Shown: positions 1 to 11,860 of the stretch, piece by piece | Layout: every line of letters begins with the position of its first letter | How positions within the stretch are numbered: position 1 is the stretch's first letter | Source: Anisakis pegreffii | Lineage: Eukaryota > Nematoda > Chromadorea > Rhabditida > Anisakidae | Reading direction: 5' to 3' | Length of the DNA: 64,000 nucleotides | Assembly: GCA_035041965.1 (NCBI GenBank) | Contig: JAPYMA010000568.1 | Location: 124,001-188,000, forward strand | Notes under the pieces: generated by a model | The model's input: only the letters and a program-made list of their open reading frames with translations | What the model was told of the DNA's origin: nothing | Database searches by the model: none | Made by a program: the position numbers and the translations under genes

Positions 1-2459
1 TTGTTCCAACAGATTGCCATTTTCATCACTGCAAATGAAATTTCCGAAAATTTCCGTTCGGATCAATCTTAAGCTAATCGTTCAATATTGTTGTTCAAGA
101 ATGCAACTAAATTTTGTCCGATCAACTCGCAGTGAAATTAAGTATGAACGGAGAAAATTACATACAACTACAAATTTAAATATTTCATGTTGTTCTCACT
201 TTTAATGCGTGTTACTAAAACCATTTCTTTTTTTTTGGGGAGGGGAGAGATTGGTATCCGTCGACGATTTTTCATCGGTCATGAATTAATTGAGATCGAA
301 CCTACACTAAACCATGAATAAATCATGAACGAATGGTGTTCTCTTAATTAAATTTCTACTCAAATGTACCTATCCGCATGCATTTTCAATTATTCATGGA
401 CTCGAATGAATTTGCCGTGAATCTCATACAATTTTAAACAAGTTTCAATCTTGGATTTCATTTTTCAGTCTTTACGCATTACATGTCGCTATAATTAACT
501 TCTCATTTCTCATACGTCATCAACTCGCACCACTTACTCTAGTCACACAATGCGTCATCCAATAAAAATTTTTTCAGCCATGGTTCCGAAACTCAAATGT
601 TCAAAGAGACCTCAGTCACTTAGTAAATGTCACCGAATATTCAGAAAAACTGGAATTAGCATAAATGACCAAATGAGTTTCCCTCTTATTTACAAGTAGA
701 CTATTCTTGAGGATCACATTCGGAGTGTCTAAATTGAGTGCTGTGAACAAACCTCGATGAGAAATTTCGCTGACATACTATACACAAATGAATATTTCGA
801 ACTAACACTCAAAGTAAACTGAATGGATAAAAAGTGCACATAAATAGACATCTCTAATCGTATTGAGACCAATGACGAGTTCAACGACGATCAATTGCTT
901 GGAAATGATTCGTGCAACCATTACATATATCTCCTTGCGAAGCCAAAATCGAACATATAGATTGTATTAGCGTTTGAGCCTCTGCCGACAGCATAATTGT
1001 TTGCCTTTACATCGCCACACAACCATCCACTATCATGGAGTGTCTCCAAACGATCCAGTGTTTGAATGCCTGTCCGTAACGCTGACGATAAACTCAACCT
1101 GAATTTCACCAAAAACACTTTCAGCTCGGCGATTTTATCAATTTGAAATATTGTACCTTTATCTATTTCAGTGATCCTCACGCTCGGGTGCTCCATTACC
1201 CCTTTCGATGATCTGGCAGGTCGCCGTTACCTCCCTCCTTTCTGCTGGATATGGGAATCGCACGTTTTATGTTCAGATGACCTTACGTTCAATCTTATTA
1301 GCATGTCCATGGCGTAATCGACATTGCTGTGCCTTCCCTTAGACCGTTATGTTCCTCAGTATTGCAATCAATTATGATTGCATGAAAAGCTATTGTTTAT
1401 GACACACTTAATTCAAAGTGATTTAGATGGATTCTCATCCTTTTCAGACGTGTCATATTCACTCTCATAGCTATTACATGCGATTATCTTTCTCTTGATG
1501 AGTTTTTCTCATTCACTTCATCTCATTTCACTTCAAGTTCCAATCATTTTCTTATTCTGTAGCAAATACTGTTTACTGGATATGTTGACAAGTGTTGAGA
1601 GCCGAAATCAACAATACAACAATTGAATGGGTAATTTCACCCCTATGGGAACCATTGATCTTTTTCTATTTCGGTCGACATTGACACCACATATTAATCA
1701 ACGAAAACTTAGTGATCACATTTCAATGTCTTGGATACCGGTTGATTGATTGATGAAGTATTTGAATGTTCATCGAACCTCTTGTTCGGTAAGGCTCTCC
1801 TTAAACGACCCAAATCGGGTCCAACCAACTGCATAACGGCGTATTTGTATGAGGATGTTCGGCCGGCGATGATAAGCCGTGGAAATCCCTTCGAAGGTTC
1901 CTTCTTGTGATTAATTTGAGTGAGAACAAGCACATCCAACTTCAGAACACGTCTGCAATGATCACTTCATGCACGTAGACATTGCACCAATCCTTACTGT
2001 TACCTGATCGACAAGTCACCATTATATAAACAAACAACTCAATTTTACATCATGTGATTCCATCTATATTATAATCGCCCTGTCATAAATGTGATATAGA
2101 CCCATCTATTATAGAATTTAGAAGACAATTGGGAAGAACCTCAAAATGCCATCACTAAAAGCGATTTGCTAAACATGATGGACTGACTATGAAAGAGCAC
2201 AATTAAATACTGGATATTTCATGTATTCTAGTCTCAACGACTGTAAATTATTTAAGAAACGTGTGAAACTAGCATGAAATTACCTTGCTGCACCAACGGT
2301 TTTTTCAATCTTCATAGCATAACGATGTCTACCCTCAGTTACCACATAAACCTCACTAAAAGGACCGCGATAGATCTGCGATTGAACATGAAAATGTCGT
2401 TTCTTCAACTGCAACGATTTACCCACAACGGGTAACTCTAGGGGCTCATGATCTGACAT
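1..2459 (-). CDS. CK1/TTBK-like protein kinase, 5' part (cut by left edge)
   Basis: Four exons fit in phase: 2284-2459, 1779-1952, 925-1098 and 1-28, the last running off the window. The ATG lies 2 nt after a TTGCAG acceptor, so the mRNA may be trans-spliced. Visible kinase landmarks are a glycine loop (GPFSEVY, about residue 32), the ATP-binding Lys in YAMKIE (K50), a hinge reading VMQLVGPDLGRLRR that is typical of casein kinase 1/TTBK, a catalytic loop GDVKANN (D146, K148, N151) and a DFG motif (D167). The catalytic loop reads LCGD where HRD is expected, so the His and Arg are replaced while the catalytic Asp stays. The C-lobe is outside the window. Family membership is well supported. Substrate is unknown. 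In C. elegans many kinases of this expanded group are germline- or sperm-expressed (family knowledge, not seen here). Confidence 0.85.
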
Positions 2460-2631
2460 CACTGCAAGTCTTTATGCTCAATAATGAGACACGACTAATT
2501 GTGAGGATTAGATCGATCCTCTGGAGAGATAACATGCATACGGCAATCTTGCAGACAACGCTGCTTAGTTGACTTAGTTGATAGATCAAATGGCTTGCGA
2601 AATCACTAGAGACGCCTGTATAGAGAACGTC

Positions 2632-3068
2632 TCATCCAAAATCAGCGCTACTGTTTAAGATGCTTTGCTGAATTTTCAAATCATTGTAAAGTCATAAGCC
2701 ATCCAAGTTGGAAGCAAATAAATGAAAATAGCTACTCAGTCAAAATGTTAATTATTTCACGCTTCTCACTGTACCATGTCGCCCTAACATGGGAGATGCC
2801 ATCATAAAACAACTAATGCATTGCAACCGATTGGAACTGCCTGATCGAACACACTCGAATGTATGAAAATAGAATGATTGACCTGAAGCCGGAATTGACC
2901 GTTCGCTTCAGTGAGAACTATTCGCAATAACTCATCACAATGTTTCGATGGTGCAATGGAGAATAGCTGAGTAATTTGCATCATCCACTGTTCAAAATTC
3001 ATGCTTTCTTTGTGGAAAGTTTTCAATTTTTCATTCATATGTATCCATCTCATCTCAAATTTATCCAT
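2632..3068 (-). CDS. small 73-aa protein, unknown
   Basis: Two exons, 2883-3068 and 2632-2667, join in phase 0 to give 73 residues. The donor is CAG|GTCAAT and the acceptor AATTCAG. The ATG is 5 nt after ACAATTAG, which could be a trans-splice acceptor or mark this as an internal exon of a longer gene. The protein is mostly helical by composition. It is rich in Met, Gln and Phe in its first half (MNFEQWMMQITQLF) and ends QSILNSSADFG. There is no signal peptide or membrane segment. It lies between MED6 (upstream, same strand) and the kinase (downstream, same strand). I do not recognise a family. The ORF and splice signals are clean, but such a short model needs transcript support. Confidence 0.45.
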
Positions 3069-3901
3069 GCTCACTAATTGTAAATACAAAAAATGCATAG
3101 TGTCCAATCTCTATGCACTTTCTCAATGTATACAGGTTCTCGAAATCAGACAAATTATGAGATCTCGATATATACATGTGATTTACTCCATTTATTTTTC
3201 CACGCAACATTTTCGCAATAAAAAATTGGTTTCAGTTTTCAGAGAAAAATTGCTGCGCTGACGACATACAGAATGCGGCAATTCAATTTAACGAATACAA
3301 CAACTCATTAGCCATTTATGACAGTGAGCAATGTGATGTGTTTGTTGGAAACGAAATTATTTGTTTCATTGAAATTATTTAAATAATTCACTGAATGATT
3401 TTATTCCCCAGACAGCAACGATTCGTTAAACATGAAAAAAGTGAGGACAATGACGAATGAACCAAAAATCAAACATATTACTAACAACTGAACAAACAAC
3501 TTTCAAGAACATCAACAAACTGCAAACCTGTATATGTACATCATCGATTATAATTAACATTAATGAGAAGCATACATAAATATAACAAAATTATCACTGA
3601 CCAGGTGATAACAACTTCAAAAACCATCTTTTACTAACAATAAGCATTTCATTATTCTGTAGATAAAGGGACCTAACTGTTTCATGCCTATATCATAACA
3701 GCTAGACACAGGTTTTGGAAGAACAATTAAAAACTGTTGCATTAGGAAGCGCTTAAAGAACAATTCAAAATATTTAAAAAATTTCGAATTACTCAAGTTG
3801 ACTCGATAAAAAAGGATTTCACATTCCTGTTCAACGCAAATCACTTCCCTAACACTCTCCATGTCCCATCGGATATTGAAGCTGTCAAAACTGGAGCAAC
3901 A

Positions 3902-6900
3902 TTACTCCATCTTGAAACGCTTCACATCACTACCATTGATGACTGTCGATGACGAACCTGATCCCGACTGCCCCGGAAAACTCATCGGTCCACCCGAAGC
4001 CTCGTGCCCTAGCGCATGCCTCTGATGTGATGATTCCGGCGTAGGGACACTTGCAGGATTGGCCGTGTTCATGCCCTGCCTTCCTCTAGAGCTCATCTCA
4101 GCCACTTGTTGATGAGACATCGCTTGATGGTGTTGTCCTTCAGATACCGGAACATTGCCTTGGCCCGATCCAGCAGCACCTCCTTGACCTCGTTGAGCGG
4201 ATGAACCATCAGCTGTACTCGAAGTCTCAGCGCCAGCACCGTTAGCCATGTCAGCACCGTCGAATTCAAATTTCTGCAACCGACAAAACAATTAATCACT
4301 ATTACTATCACTCTAACAATAATGATTACCATTACTATATTTTACATCTTTATCAGTCAGGTTGCATCTTTCAACAGCCACATTTCTTTCATTGACAACA
4401 TCACATTCCCCATCTCACATCACGACTTCTCATCATCGCAATCGCATCAATCAGAATTTATCTCTTCCATTAACGTCAAAATCGCCAATATACTCTGATC
4501 AAATTCTTCACTTCTCTAATCAATCGCCATACTCATAAAACTCACCACATCGTCTGGCGGTGGGAATCGCTCGAAAAGATCCCTCAACAACTGCTCAGTT
4601 CGAGTTCGTTGAAAGAACGTACTTCGGGCGGTTAGAGGCTTCTCCTCTTCACTATCGTCCTGTAAAACACAAAACATACAACTTTGAATTCAAACCATTC
4701 CAATGAAATGCTAATTTCATCGCTGTCTTTGTCTTATCGTTGAAATAATATTCGAAAACCGAAGGAAAATTCATGAAACTAATCACCTTCTTATCATTTT
4801 CATCATCTCCTCCTCCACTCGAATCTTTGAATTCCCAGTAGTACCCCTTGGCAACATCATATCTGAACAACAATATAATATTACCGCTAAAACAATATCC
4901 AATATCAACTTTTAAAAAACGACGAAAAATTTTCTAGCATCTAATAATAAGGAGAATATCGAGAGAACGGAAAATTGTCGTAATATTCCAGAAAACATCA
5001 AGTATAGTTCCTAGTTCAAATATACAGAAGTACTGCTTGAGTTCACGAACTGCACCTACCTGCAAAATTGTCTAGCATTTTCGAGTGCTCGCCTCAACGG
5101 ATCAACAACGCCAATCAAACGCGATTGCACAAAAGTGTAGAGATCAGGACACTGGTAAACGGTTCCATTAACAATATAGTAATAACACAACGGCGTTACT
5201 GCAAAATGAGAATATTTCTAAGCGATCAAACAATGAAAACATTTCCGCTTCTGATCAGAACCACAACAGCGAATACGTGCTTAAGAGAGTGACCGACCGT
5301 TTGTTGGGCTATTTCGACGTTGTTTCACAATTACATAGAGTGGATGATTTGCGCCAACCACGGCAAATTGGATTCCTTGCATCGATCTGAAATCGATGCA
5401 TGATGCAACACTCAGTTTTGTCACTCCACTTTTATGTTCTCTTTGCTAGCATTCTCAAAATTTCAGTCAACGCCTTTTTTCGCTATCAATTACCATCCGT
5501 TGGGCAATCAAACGAAGTGGATTACAATTCAAATCGCTTTGTTGAAATGAATCGCAGTTCAGCCAGAGTAATGTGTCGCCGAAGAACACTGAACAAAGCA
5601 CTTACTGAAGGCATTCATGAAGCGGACGATTCAAATTCTGCATTTTCAAATGTTGATTACACGATGACACATCATAGAAAACATTGCTGGGATCACAGAA
5701 ATAATCCAACACATTCTCGGCGGTGATAAAATTGGGTGGCCAATTCGGATTTTTGAACGATTGATGCAGAAGTGATTCTGGAATGACCGGCTGGTGTGAG
5801 GCCGCACCTACACCGCCTGATCCTACGTTCGGTCCTCCACCCATATAGCTAGCACCTGAAATTGATTTCAGTACAACAACAGATGCGCCTAAGAAATCGA
5901 CGTGAGACTGCAGTAAAAAAGCATGTTTCATGTAAAAATTCCACTCTATTAACTATCGTGTTGCTTAAAAAACTACCACCAACAACACCGCTATCACACT
6001 ATCATAAAAGCGACAGAAAAAATGCGACGAATGCGTGAACTAGAAGCCAAAATTTGCCACAATGCATACACACTGTACATAGGAAAGCATCAGATAGAAA
6101 ACGACAAATTCAAATTTCCAAATTCTCGAAATGATCGAAAAATGAAATGTCGAAAAATCACATCGAAAACGACAACACGAAATGCAACAAAACACAACAA
6201 ATTCACTGATGGTGAGAAGTAGCGATTAATTTCCGTGTAGCTTTCATCCGAAAAGTGACTTCGAAAGCTAAATCGAACACGCTCATCAGATCACGATTCT
6301 ACCGCTCTGGCGGCCATTAAAGCATTGGAATGATTGGGTTGAAAGAACGATGATCGACGAGATAGATTGCTTTAGGAAATTTGAATGAGTTTGGGAAGGA
6401 GAAATCAATGCAGCAACTAGAAAAGCGATAGAAAACTGAAATTCAACAAGCACGCACATGTGAACAGGATCTTTGATATGGTGTAACCGTTACAGCAACA
6501 ACAAATTGTTTGGTAACCAGTGATATGAAAAATTCACTTAGAAAACCAGATTGCCTCTGATTAGTGAATGCCTAATAACATTTCTGAAAACTGATATTAC
6601 ACCATAGCATTGCCTTTACCGTATACAGCATCTCGATTAGCAATGGAAAAGCTGAGAAGGAAATAAAATAGTCTCATGGAACGCATATGAAATGATGAAT
6701 ATGGAAAGAAGGTTAAACGGATCAAGCGTTATTGAAGAAAGTTGAAACAACACAACAACGTCGAAGCACCGCATTCCCCATTATATCCTATCAATACTAG
6801 CATAGTTTCAATGGTAATCAAAACTACGATTATCATAATCACTATGACTATCACTTTGGCTGGTGATATATCAGAGTCTGACTGGATTGGTACCTTGCGG

Positions 6901-6957
6901 TTGACCCATCATACCCACCACTCCTCTTGCTCCACCGACGCCAGCTGATGGAATCAT
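3902..6957 (-). CDS. mdt-6: Mediator complex subunit 6 (MED6 / MDT-6)
   Basis: Seven exons join in phase (6894-6957, 5606-5855, 5298-5386, 5060-5198, 4787-4862, 4546-4659, 3902-4273) for 367 aa. MED6 is a head-module subunit of Mediator, which links transcription factors to RNA polymerase II in the nucleus. The MED6 fold is plain: FYDVSSCNQHLKMQNL matches the family FYD..CNN...KMQ motif, followed by GIQFAVVGANHPLYVIVKQ, TPLCYYYIVNGTVYQ.PDL, GYYWEFKD and LLRDLFERFPPP. A 21-codon Gly-rich first exon ends CAAG|GTACC and splices in phase to a second Gly-rich stretch. The last exon adds 123 residues of Gly/Ser/Gln low complexity ending KRFKME, beyond the usual end of the conserved domain. A CACAG acceptor lies just upstream of the ATG. 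The symbol follows C. elegans usage. Confidence 0.9.
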
Positions 6958-7786
6958 TTTGTCGTCAGTTCTGTGCGGAGTCTGCGAGTGCGCTTACTGT
7001 TTCACTGCGCCACTTCACAACATTTAGCAACTGAGAACTCGTTGATTTCTAGATAACGTAAACGTTCATTGTGTTCATCATTCAGGTACTCAAAGAAACG
7101 CCACGGATCTGTGTAAATCGAACTACCAGCGGTTCACGTTGAATGATTGTAAGAAAAAAAGAAAACATTATGGAACTATTTATGGTTTCAGCATTATCGC
7201 TAATTGTAAGCACCGAAACAACATCTGATTTAATGTCGTTTTAAGATGAACACAATCGCCCTCATTAGAAATGCTTCAAATGAGTTCATAACTATGGAAT
7301 AGATCACGAATTGATACGCTCTACTTATTGATTTCAGAGCAAACTGCAATGAACGTTCAAAATCATTCAGCTATGTATCATAGAGATCAAAAACTGCTTG
7401 TGAATAGACTGGAGGAACAAACATATATCAAATTTATTCATTATGACAAATAAATATACGCGATTGTGAAACAAACGGATTTCTGAGTGCAAATCGTATA
7501 GAGAGACAAAACTGATCATAAACGCAAAAGCCTCAATTCATAACAACTTTCCTTGAATGAAATTTAGTCAGATAGGAAATCGACAAGTTACAAACTTCTG
7601 CATTCATCACTGAATAACAGATGAATAAAGCAAATGGCTCATTGAACCCCATTTCAAAAGTTATAGCTAAATGTCAATGTGACCGATGGATTCTTCTAAA
7701 AACTGAATACTTCAGAAAATTCTTCATAAGCTGTTCCGAAAAAAAAACAATAACAACGCGTAAATACAGTCGATGACTTGAATTAA

Positions 7787-8481
7787 TCAAAATTTCGCGT
7801 CTGCTTCAAAATTCAAATAGTCAGCAGCGTCCAGAGTTTCATCTCGTCCCAACAAAACATCCCAATGCAAACGAGAGCCACTCGACACACCCGGTGGACC
7901 GCGGTTGATCTGTGCGGCCGTGTAGAGTTCTCTGAAATCAACATCGCAATAAGAAACACTCTTCAAAATAAAATAAATCAGTAAGCATATCGATTGCCTA
8001 AAGTTCATTCCGATCGGCAACATTCCGATTTGGATCATCTGAATAAATATGCAAGTCGAATTTAAGCAGCCAAACCTTATCATATGTTCAGCATGCGCAT
8101 TCCCGCAGAGTGCTCTTCGTTCATCAACAGCATTTGCTACAGTTTTTACCATTCTCGAGTGCTCGCTCAAAAGCTCATGATCTCCACACTGTTCACCCGA
8201 GCCTGAAATTCGAACGGATCGCTTGTGCTACATTTTACGATTGGATTCCCTATTTTAAGCAGTCTTCCTGGTTTTAGAGGACCGATGAATGTCACTGAAA
8301 TCAGTCGAATTTCATAAATGCAAACAAGTAACTTACGTTTCGGTGCTTCAAGATCTTTTTTCTGAACGGATACATTGGTGAACCTTGACTCGTCATCGAA
8401 ATCCTCATGTTTTCGCGTTTTTTGCTCGGGTTCAATCAACAGATTAGCAGGAACTTTCGAAAGCGCTAAAATATCCGCCAT
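7787..8481 (-). CDS. conserved-looking protein, unknown function
   Basis: The first exon 8337-8481 starts MADILALSKVPANLL and ends at AAAC|GTAAGT. Exons 8076-8202 and 7787-7931 join in phase 2 and end NFEADAKF-stop. Between them at least one more exon (acceptor near 8296, reading FIGPLKPGRLLKIGNP) is likely, but its 3' junction is unresolved: the only donors that fit leave an intron of about 30 nt. The product would be roughly 150-160 aa, charged and soluble, with no signal peptide or TM segment. The C-terminal part (VDERRALCGNAHAEHM, then INRGPPGVSSGSRLHWD) looks constrained. The ATG is 15 nt after CGTTTTCAG, a good trans-splice acceptor. It is upstream of and co-oriented with MED6. I do not recognise the family. 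Confidence 0.6.
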
Positions 8482-9514
8482 CTGTTGCTGACAAACCTGA
8501 AAACGAACAGAATTTTTTAAACAATGAATTATCTGGAACGTAATGAACTCATCAACAAAACATCCTCAAAAGCGCATAAATGAAAATCATTACAGAATCT
8601 CGGATGAGAATCTCAAAGAAGATAGCATACTCAATAAAAACGAAGTGAGAAAGTTTAGAATTAGCTGAAATCGGAGGCTAATTGAAAGGCGCGTCACCAC
8701 TCGGGTAAGAATGGAACTTTCCCAGTCAGAAAACCGTCGTTCGATCGGCAGTAATTTCATAAAAAACGTGGAACGGTTATTTACAAAAATTGGTGAATTC
8801 CAATCCAAATCTTTTTGAAAACTTTAAGTCCAATTTCTAAAAAATGTAAAGTGCACATTGTCATCGTTTTCTCAAATAGACACGTCGCCAAACGTACTCC
8901 TCACTGCGTTGCCACACGTGAGCGGAGTCATGTATATGAGAGCAAAAATCAAGATACGGACGAATTATACCTGGGACCTCTGGAAAGCGTCAAGGGGATA
9001 CAGTTTTTTCTTGTAGCTCAAGACCTGACTTATCTGAGCAGTAACAAAAGATGAGTTTGCAGCTTAGTGGAGGATTACTGGAAAAGATAGATTCAGGGTT
9101 GATGGAATATATGAGGTAAAGGGATCTACTCAGTCATTTTAACTTTGGTAGCATCACCGAAAACGCCCATTCAGCAAATGACTGCCGTTGGAATGAGCGT
9201 ATGTAAAGGTCACAAGAGTTGTCTTCGTGTAAGAAGCACGAGGTTACAGTTTGCATGGCTATATGGCCAACATTTTTCAATTCAGTCAATAGTTAAAAAT
9301 TTGCTTCACTCAAAGAAGCACGAAAACCGTGCGGATACTGACGATTGTGAGTACAGGGGTCGCACTAAAATGAAGTCCGGGATACGGTGATCCTAGGAGA
9401 GGTTGAATGTATTCAACTGATGCCGTGTTGGACCGAACGGTCGCATTACACTCTCTCGTATCATCTGGCTGCTGAATTCCTAAATCGCCAACTGAAATCA
9501 TGTAATGGGATTTT
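8482..9514. other. gene-free stretch
   Basis: Short open frames here lack splice partners or a recognisable product. A sequence at about 8960-8995 (acctgggacctctggaaagc) resembles one at about 10570-10605 (acctagaacctcaggaagcc), suggesting diverged dispersed repeat copies on both sides of the tandem array at 9.5-10.4 kb. Confidence 0.5.
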
Positions 9515-10361
9515 TCTAAAGCCATTTTTCTAAAGCCATCTCAACTAGCGCAGAGGCACTCATTCAATGCACGTTGTATCACTATAGATCAATGTTACAT
9601 AATAATATAGCTATATAGGCGTTAAAATCTTCAAGGTACCTTTACCCTCAGCTTTGTCCGGTAACATGTGAATTTCTTTGTACCATTCGATTGCTCAGAA
9701 TCTCTACTTTCAGAGAAATATATATTTTGTCGAGCGATTTTGCTTTCTTCAGGAGATATGGCTGTTTTCTTAATAAAATACGGGTTGCCATTTTTGAGCA
9801 TACCGTATCCTCAAGTTTGCCCAGAACATGTGAATATTTGTACACCAGTCCATCCAACTGAATCTTTGGATTTAGAAAAACATATCTTTGACTGAGCGAT
9901 TTTGCATTCTTGAGGAGATATAGCTATTTTTCTAAAGCCATCTCAGCTAGCGCAGAGGGACTCATTCAATGCACGTTGTATCACTAGAGATCAATGTTAT
10001 GCATTAGTTACAGCAATATAGGCGTTAAAATCTTCAAGGTATCTTTACCCTCAGCTTTGCCAGGTAACATGTGAATTTCTTTGCACCATTCGATTGCTCA
10101 GAATCTCTACTTTTAGAGAAACATATATTTTGTCGAGCGATTTTGCTTTCTTGAGGAGATATGGCTATTTTCTTGATGAAATACGGTTTGTCATTTTCGA
10201 GCATACCGTTACCTCAGGTTTGCCCAGTAACAAATGAACATTTTTACACCAGTCGATCCAGCGGAATCTATGAATTCAGAAAAACATACCTTTAATTGAG
10301 CGATTTTGCTTTCTTGAGGAGATATCGCTAATTTTCTAAAGCCATCTCAACTAGCGCATTC
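9515..10361. repeat. tandem repeat, ~403-bp unit, 2 copies plus partial
   Basis: The anchor taaagccatctca begins at about 9531, 9933 and 10337, giving periods of 402 and 404 bp. Each unit holds two diverged half-units marked by gagcgattttgc (about 9733, 9894, 10135, 10298), so spacing alternates between about 162 and 240 bp. The copies differ by scattered substitutions, consistent with an old local duplication. No open frame runs through it. Confidence 0.85.
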
Positions 10362-11042
10362 TCAGTGACGTTATTCTAGTCTGGAAAAATGACAAAATCG
10401 TGACCTTATTGCTTACTGAAGGATCCTATGGCCGACTTCTCAGAAAGCTTACTTGCGATATATATCTATACCAAACCATTGGATTGCTTTATACCCATAT
10501 TTGAGTTCGCAGTTTGCCGAGAGCATGAAAGATCACTGAGGAAATACGCAAATTCGAGCTACCGACGAGTTTTACCTAGAACCTCAGGAAGCCGTCGAAG
10601 GAGGGGATGGACAATGGACTACCTCAGGACAACGCCCTCGAGAGGCAATGGACTATTTCAGAACAAAACTTATTCACTAAAACAATTACAATATCGTTAC
10701 AAGTTATTGGCCGGATTAGCCAATATTTCAAGTTAGCCAAATAATCCAATAGAGTATTAAATCCGTTCTCGTGGCCGGAGTACACGCAACGTTGATAATG
10801 CTTTCATCTGAGGGCTTACTTGGTGCTCATGATTATGGGGATGAATGGTATTACAAAGCAAGCTGGGTTCGATTTCTCAGCTGTATTTTTGGCTGAGGTG
10901 CCAAGAAGCTCCCGAAATCCGTTACCAAATTGAGCATAGCTCACGTCTAATGTGTTCGTGCAATTCGTGTTTTTTCCTTCCATAGTCCGTGTGAAATGAA
11001 TTAATGTGCGAAGTTAGGTTTTTTTTTTCGCCGCAGAAATTA
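10362..11042. other. intergenic, no gene supported
   Basis: An open frame at 10428-10736 is rich in Arg/Ser and contains the second copy of a dispersed sequence also seen near 8960. I see no start context, splice partners or family motif, so I leave it as non-coding. Confidence 0.4.
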
Positions 11043-11048
11043 TTTATT
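11043..11048 (-). terminator. poly(A) signal AATAAA
   Basis: A perfect AATAAA on the minus strand lies 81 nt past the stop of the small basic secreted-protein gene. Confidence 0.5.
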
Positions 11049-11128
11049 CAACTCGAACAGCTTCCAATTCAGAATAGTGATAACACAGTGGATGAAATTC
11101 AACAAACGTAACCCAAAAAAAACTATCA

Positions 11129-11702
11129 TTATTTCCGAGAAAATCTCAGTAATATGTGCTTCGCATCATCGTTCTCAAGGGTTCGTTGCGTCTCTTCTTG
11201 CGTAGTTGAATCTTCATCACTTGGAGCATCTGTTGTCTTGCTTCGTTTCTTTCGTTTGGTACGCACAAGGTAATTAATCTTAGATTTACGATGAGGTGAG
11301 CCATGCTTCCGTCGTTGACATGGCGCACTTGTATTAGCTATTCCTTGGTTGCACTCTCGTGAAACTGCAAAATTTTAATCAATTGACATGGCCTCGCGAC
11401 ACACATTCCCTGCTCTAACATTACATAGATATTCACACCATGACAATAAGCCAAATTATTTAGAACCAAAATAATTTCATGAGACCAATAAAGTTTTAAC
11501 TCCCATTCAATTCAAAATTGCTTACTCATTTCCGAAACTAAGCAAAAGCACGCTTTCGGGCAAAATATCCCGGCAAAAAAATTATATTGTCATTACCCTG
11601 CCAGGGATGATACCCACCTGTACTCGATGCCAGTGACAATTCTTGTTGAATGATGATCGAGATGAAGAAAGGAATCAACAGAACTGATGAAATACGCAGC
11701 AT
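11129..11702 (-). CDS. small secreted basic protein, 106 aa
   Basis: Two exons, 11618-11702 and 11129-11364, join in phase 1 for 107 codons including the stop. The first exon encodes almost exactly a signal peptide (MLRISSVLLIPFFISIIIQQ, then ELSLASST). The mature part begins with two Cys (SRECNQGIANTSAPCQRR), then a strongly basic stretch (KHGSPHRKSK and RTKRKKRSK), an acidic Ser/Thr/Glu segment (DAPSDEDSTTQEETQ) and ends ILLRFSRK. Two cysteines allow one disulfide. Runs such as KRKKR could be prohormone convertase sites, so a processed peptide is possible, but this is inference. The frame relies on one intron with a TTTTGCAG acceptor. No family recognised. A ~290-bp direct duplication lies just upstream (11.86-12.35 kb). 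Confidence 0.55.
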
Positions 11703-11860
11703 CCTGCTACCGATGAAGTTGAAGGATCGAGATTCCTTTGATTTCCAGATCCTACCTCATCGCTTATATGCATCAAACACTCCCGTTCACAAACAACTTA
11801 ATCTTGCCTGACACGTTGTAACATATTTCACATATCATTCTCTCAGTTTCCCATACATCA

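Noticed and set aside
5400..5726. 108-aa plus-strand open frame
   Set aside because: It is antisense to MED6 exon 2 and flanking intron, which carry the recognisable MED6 motifs on the minus strand.
9515..10361. CRISPR-like array
   Set aside because: Units are ~403 bp and diverged, with no short repeats and unique spacers, and the genome is eukaryotic.
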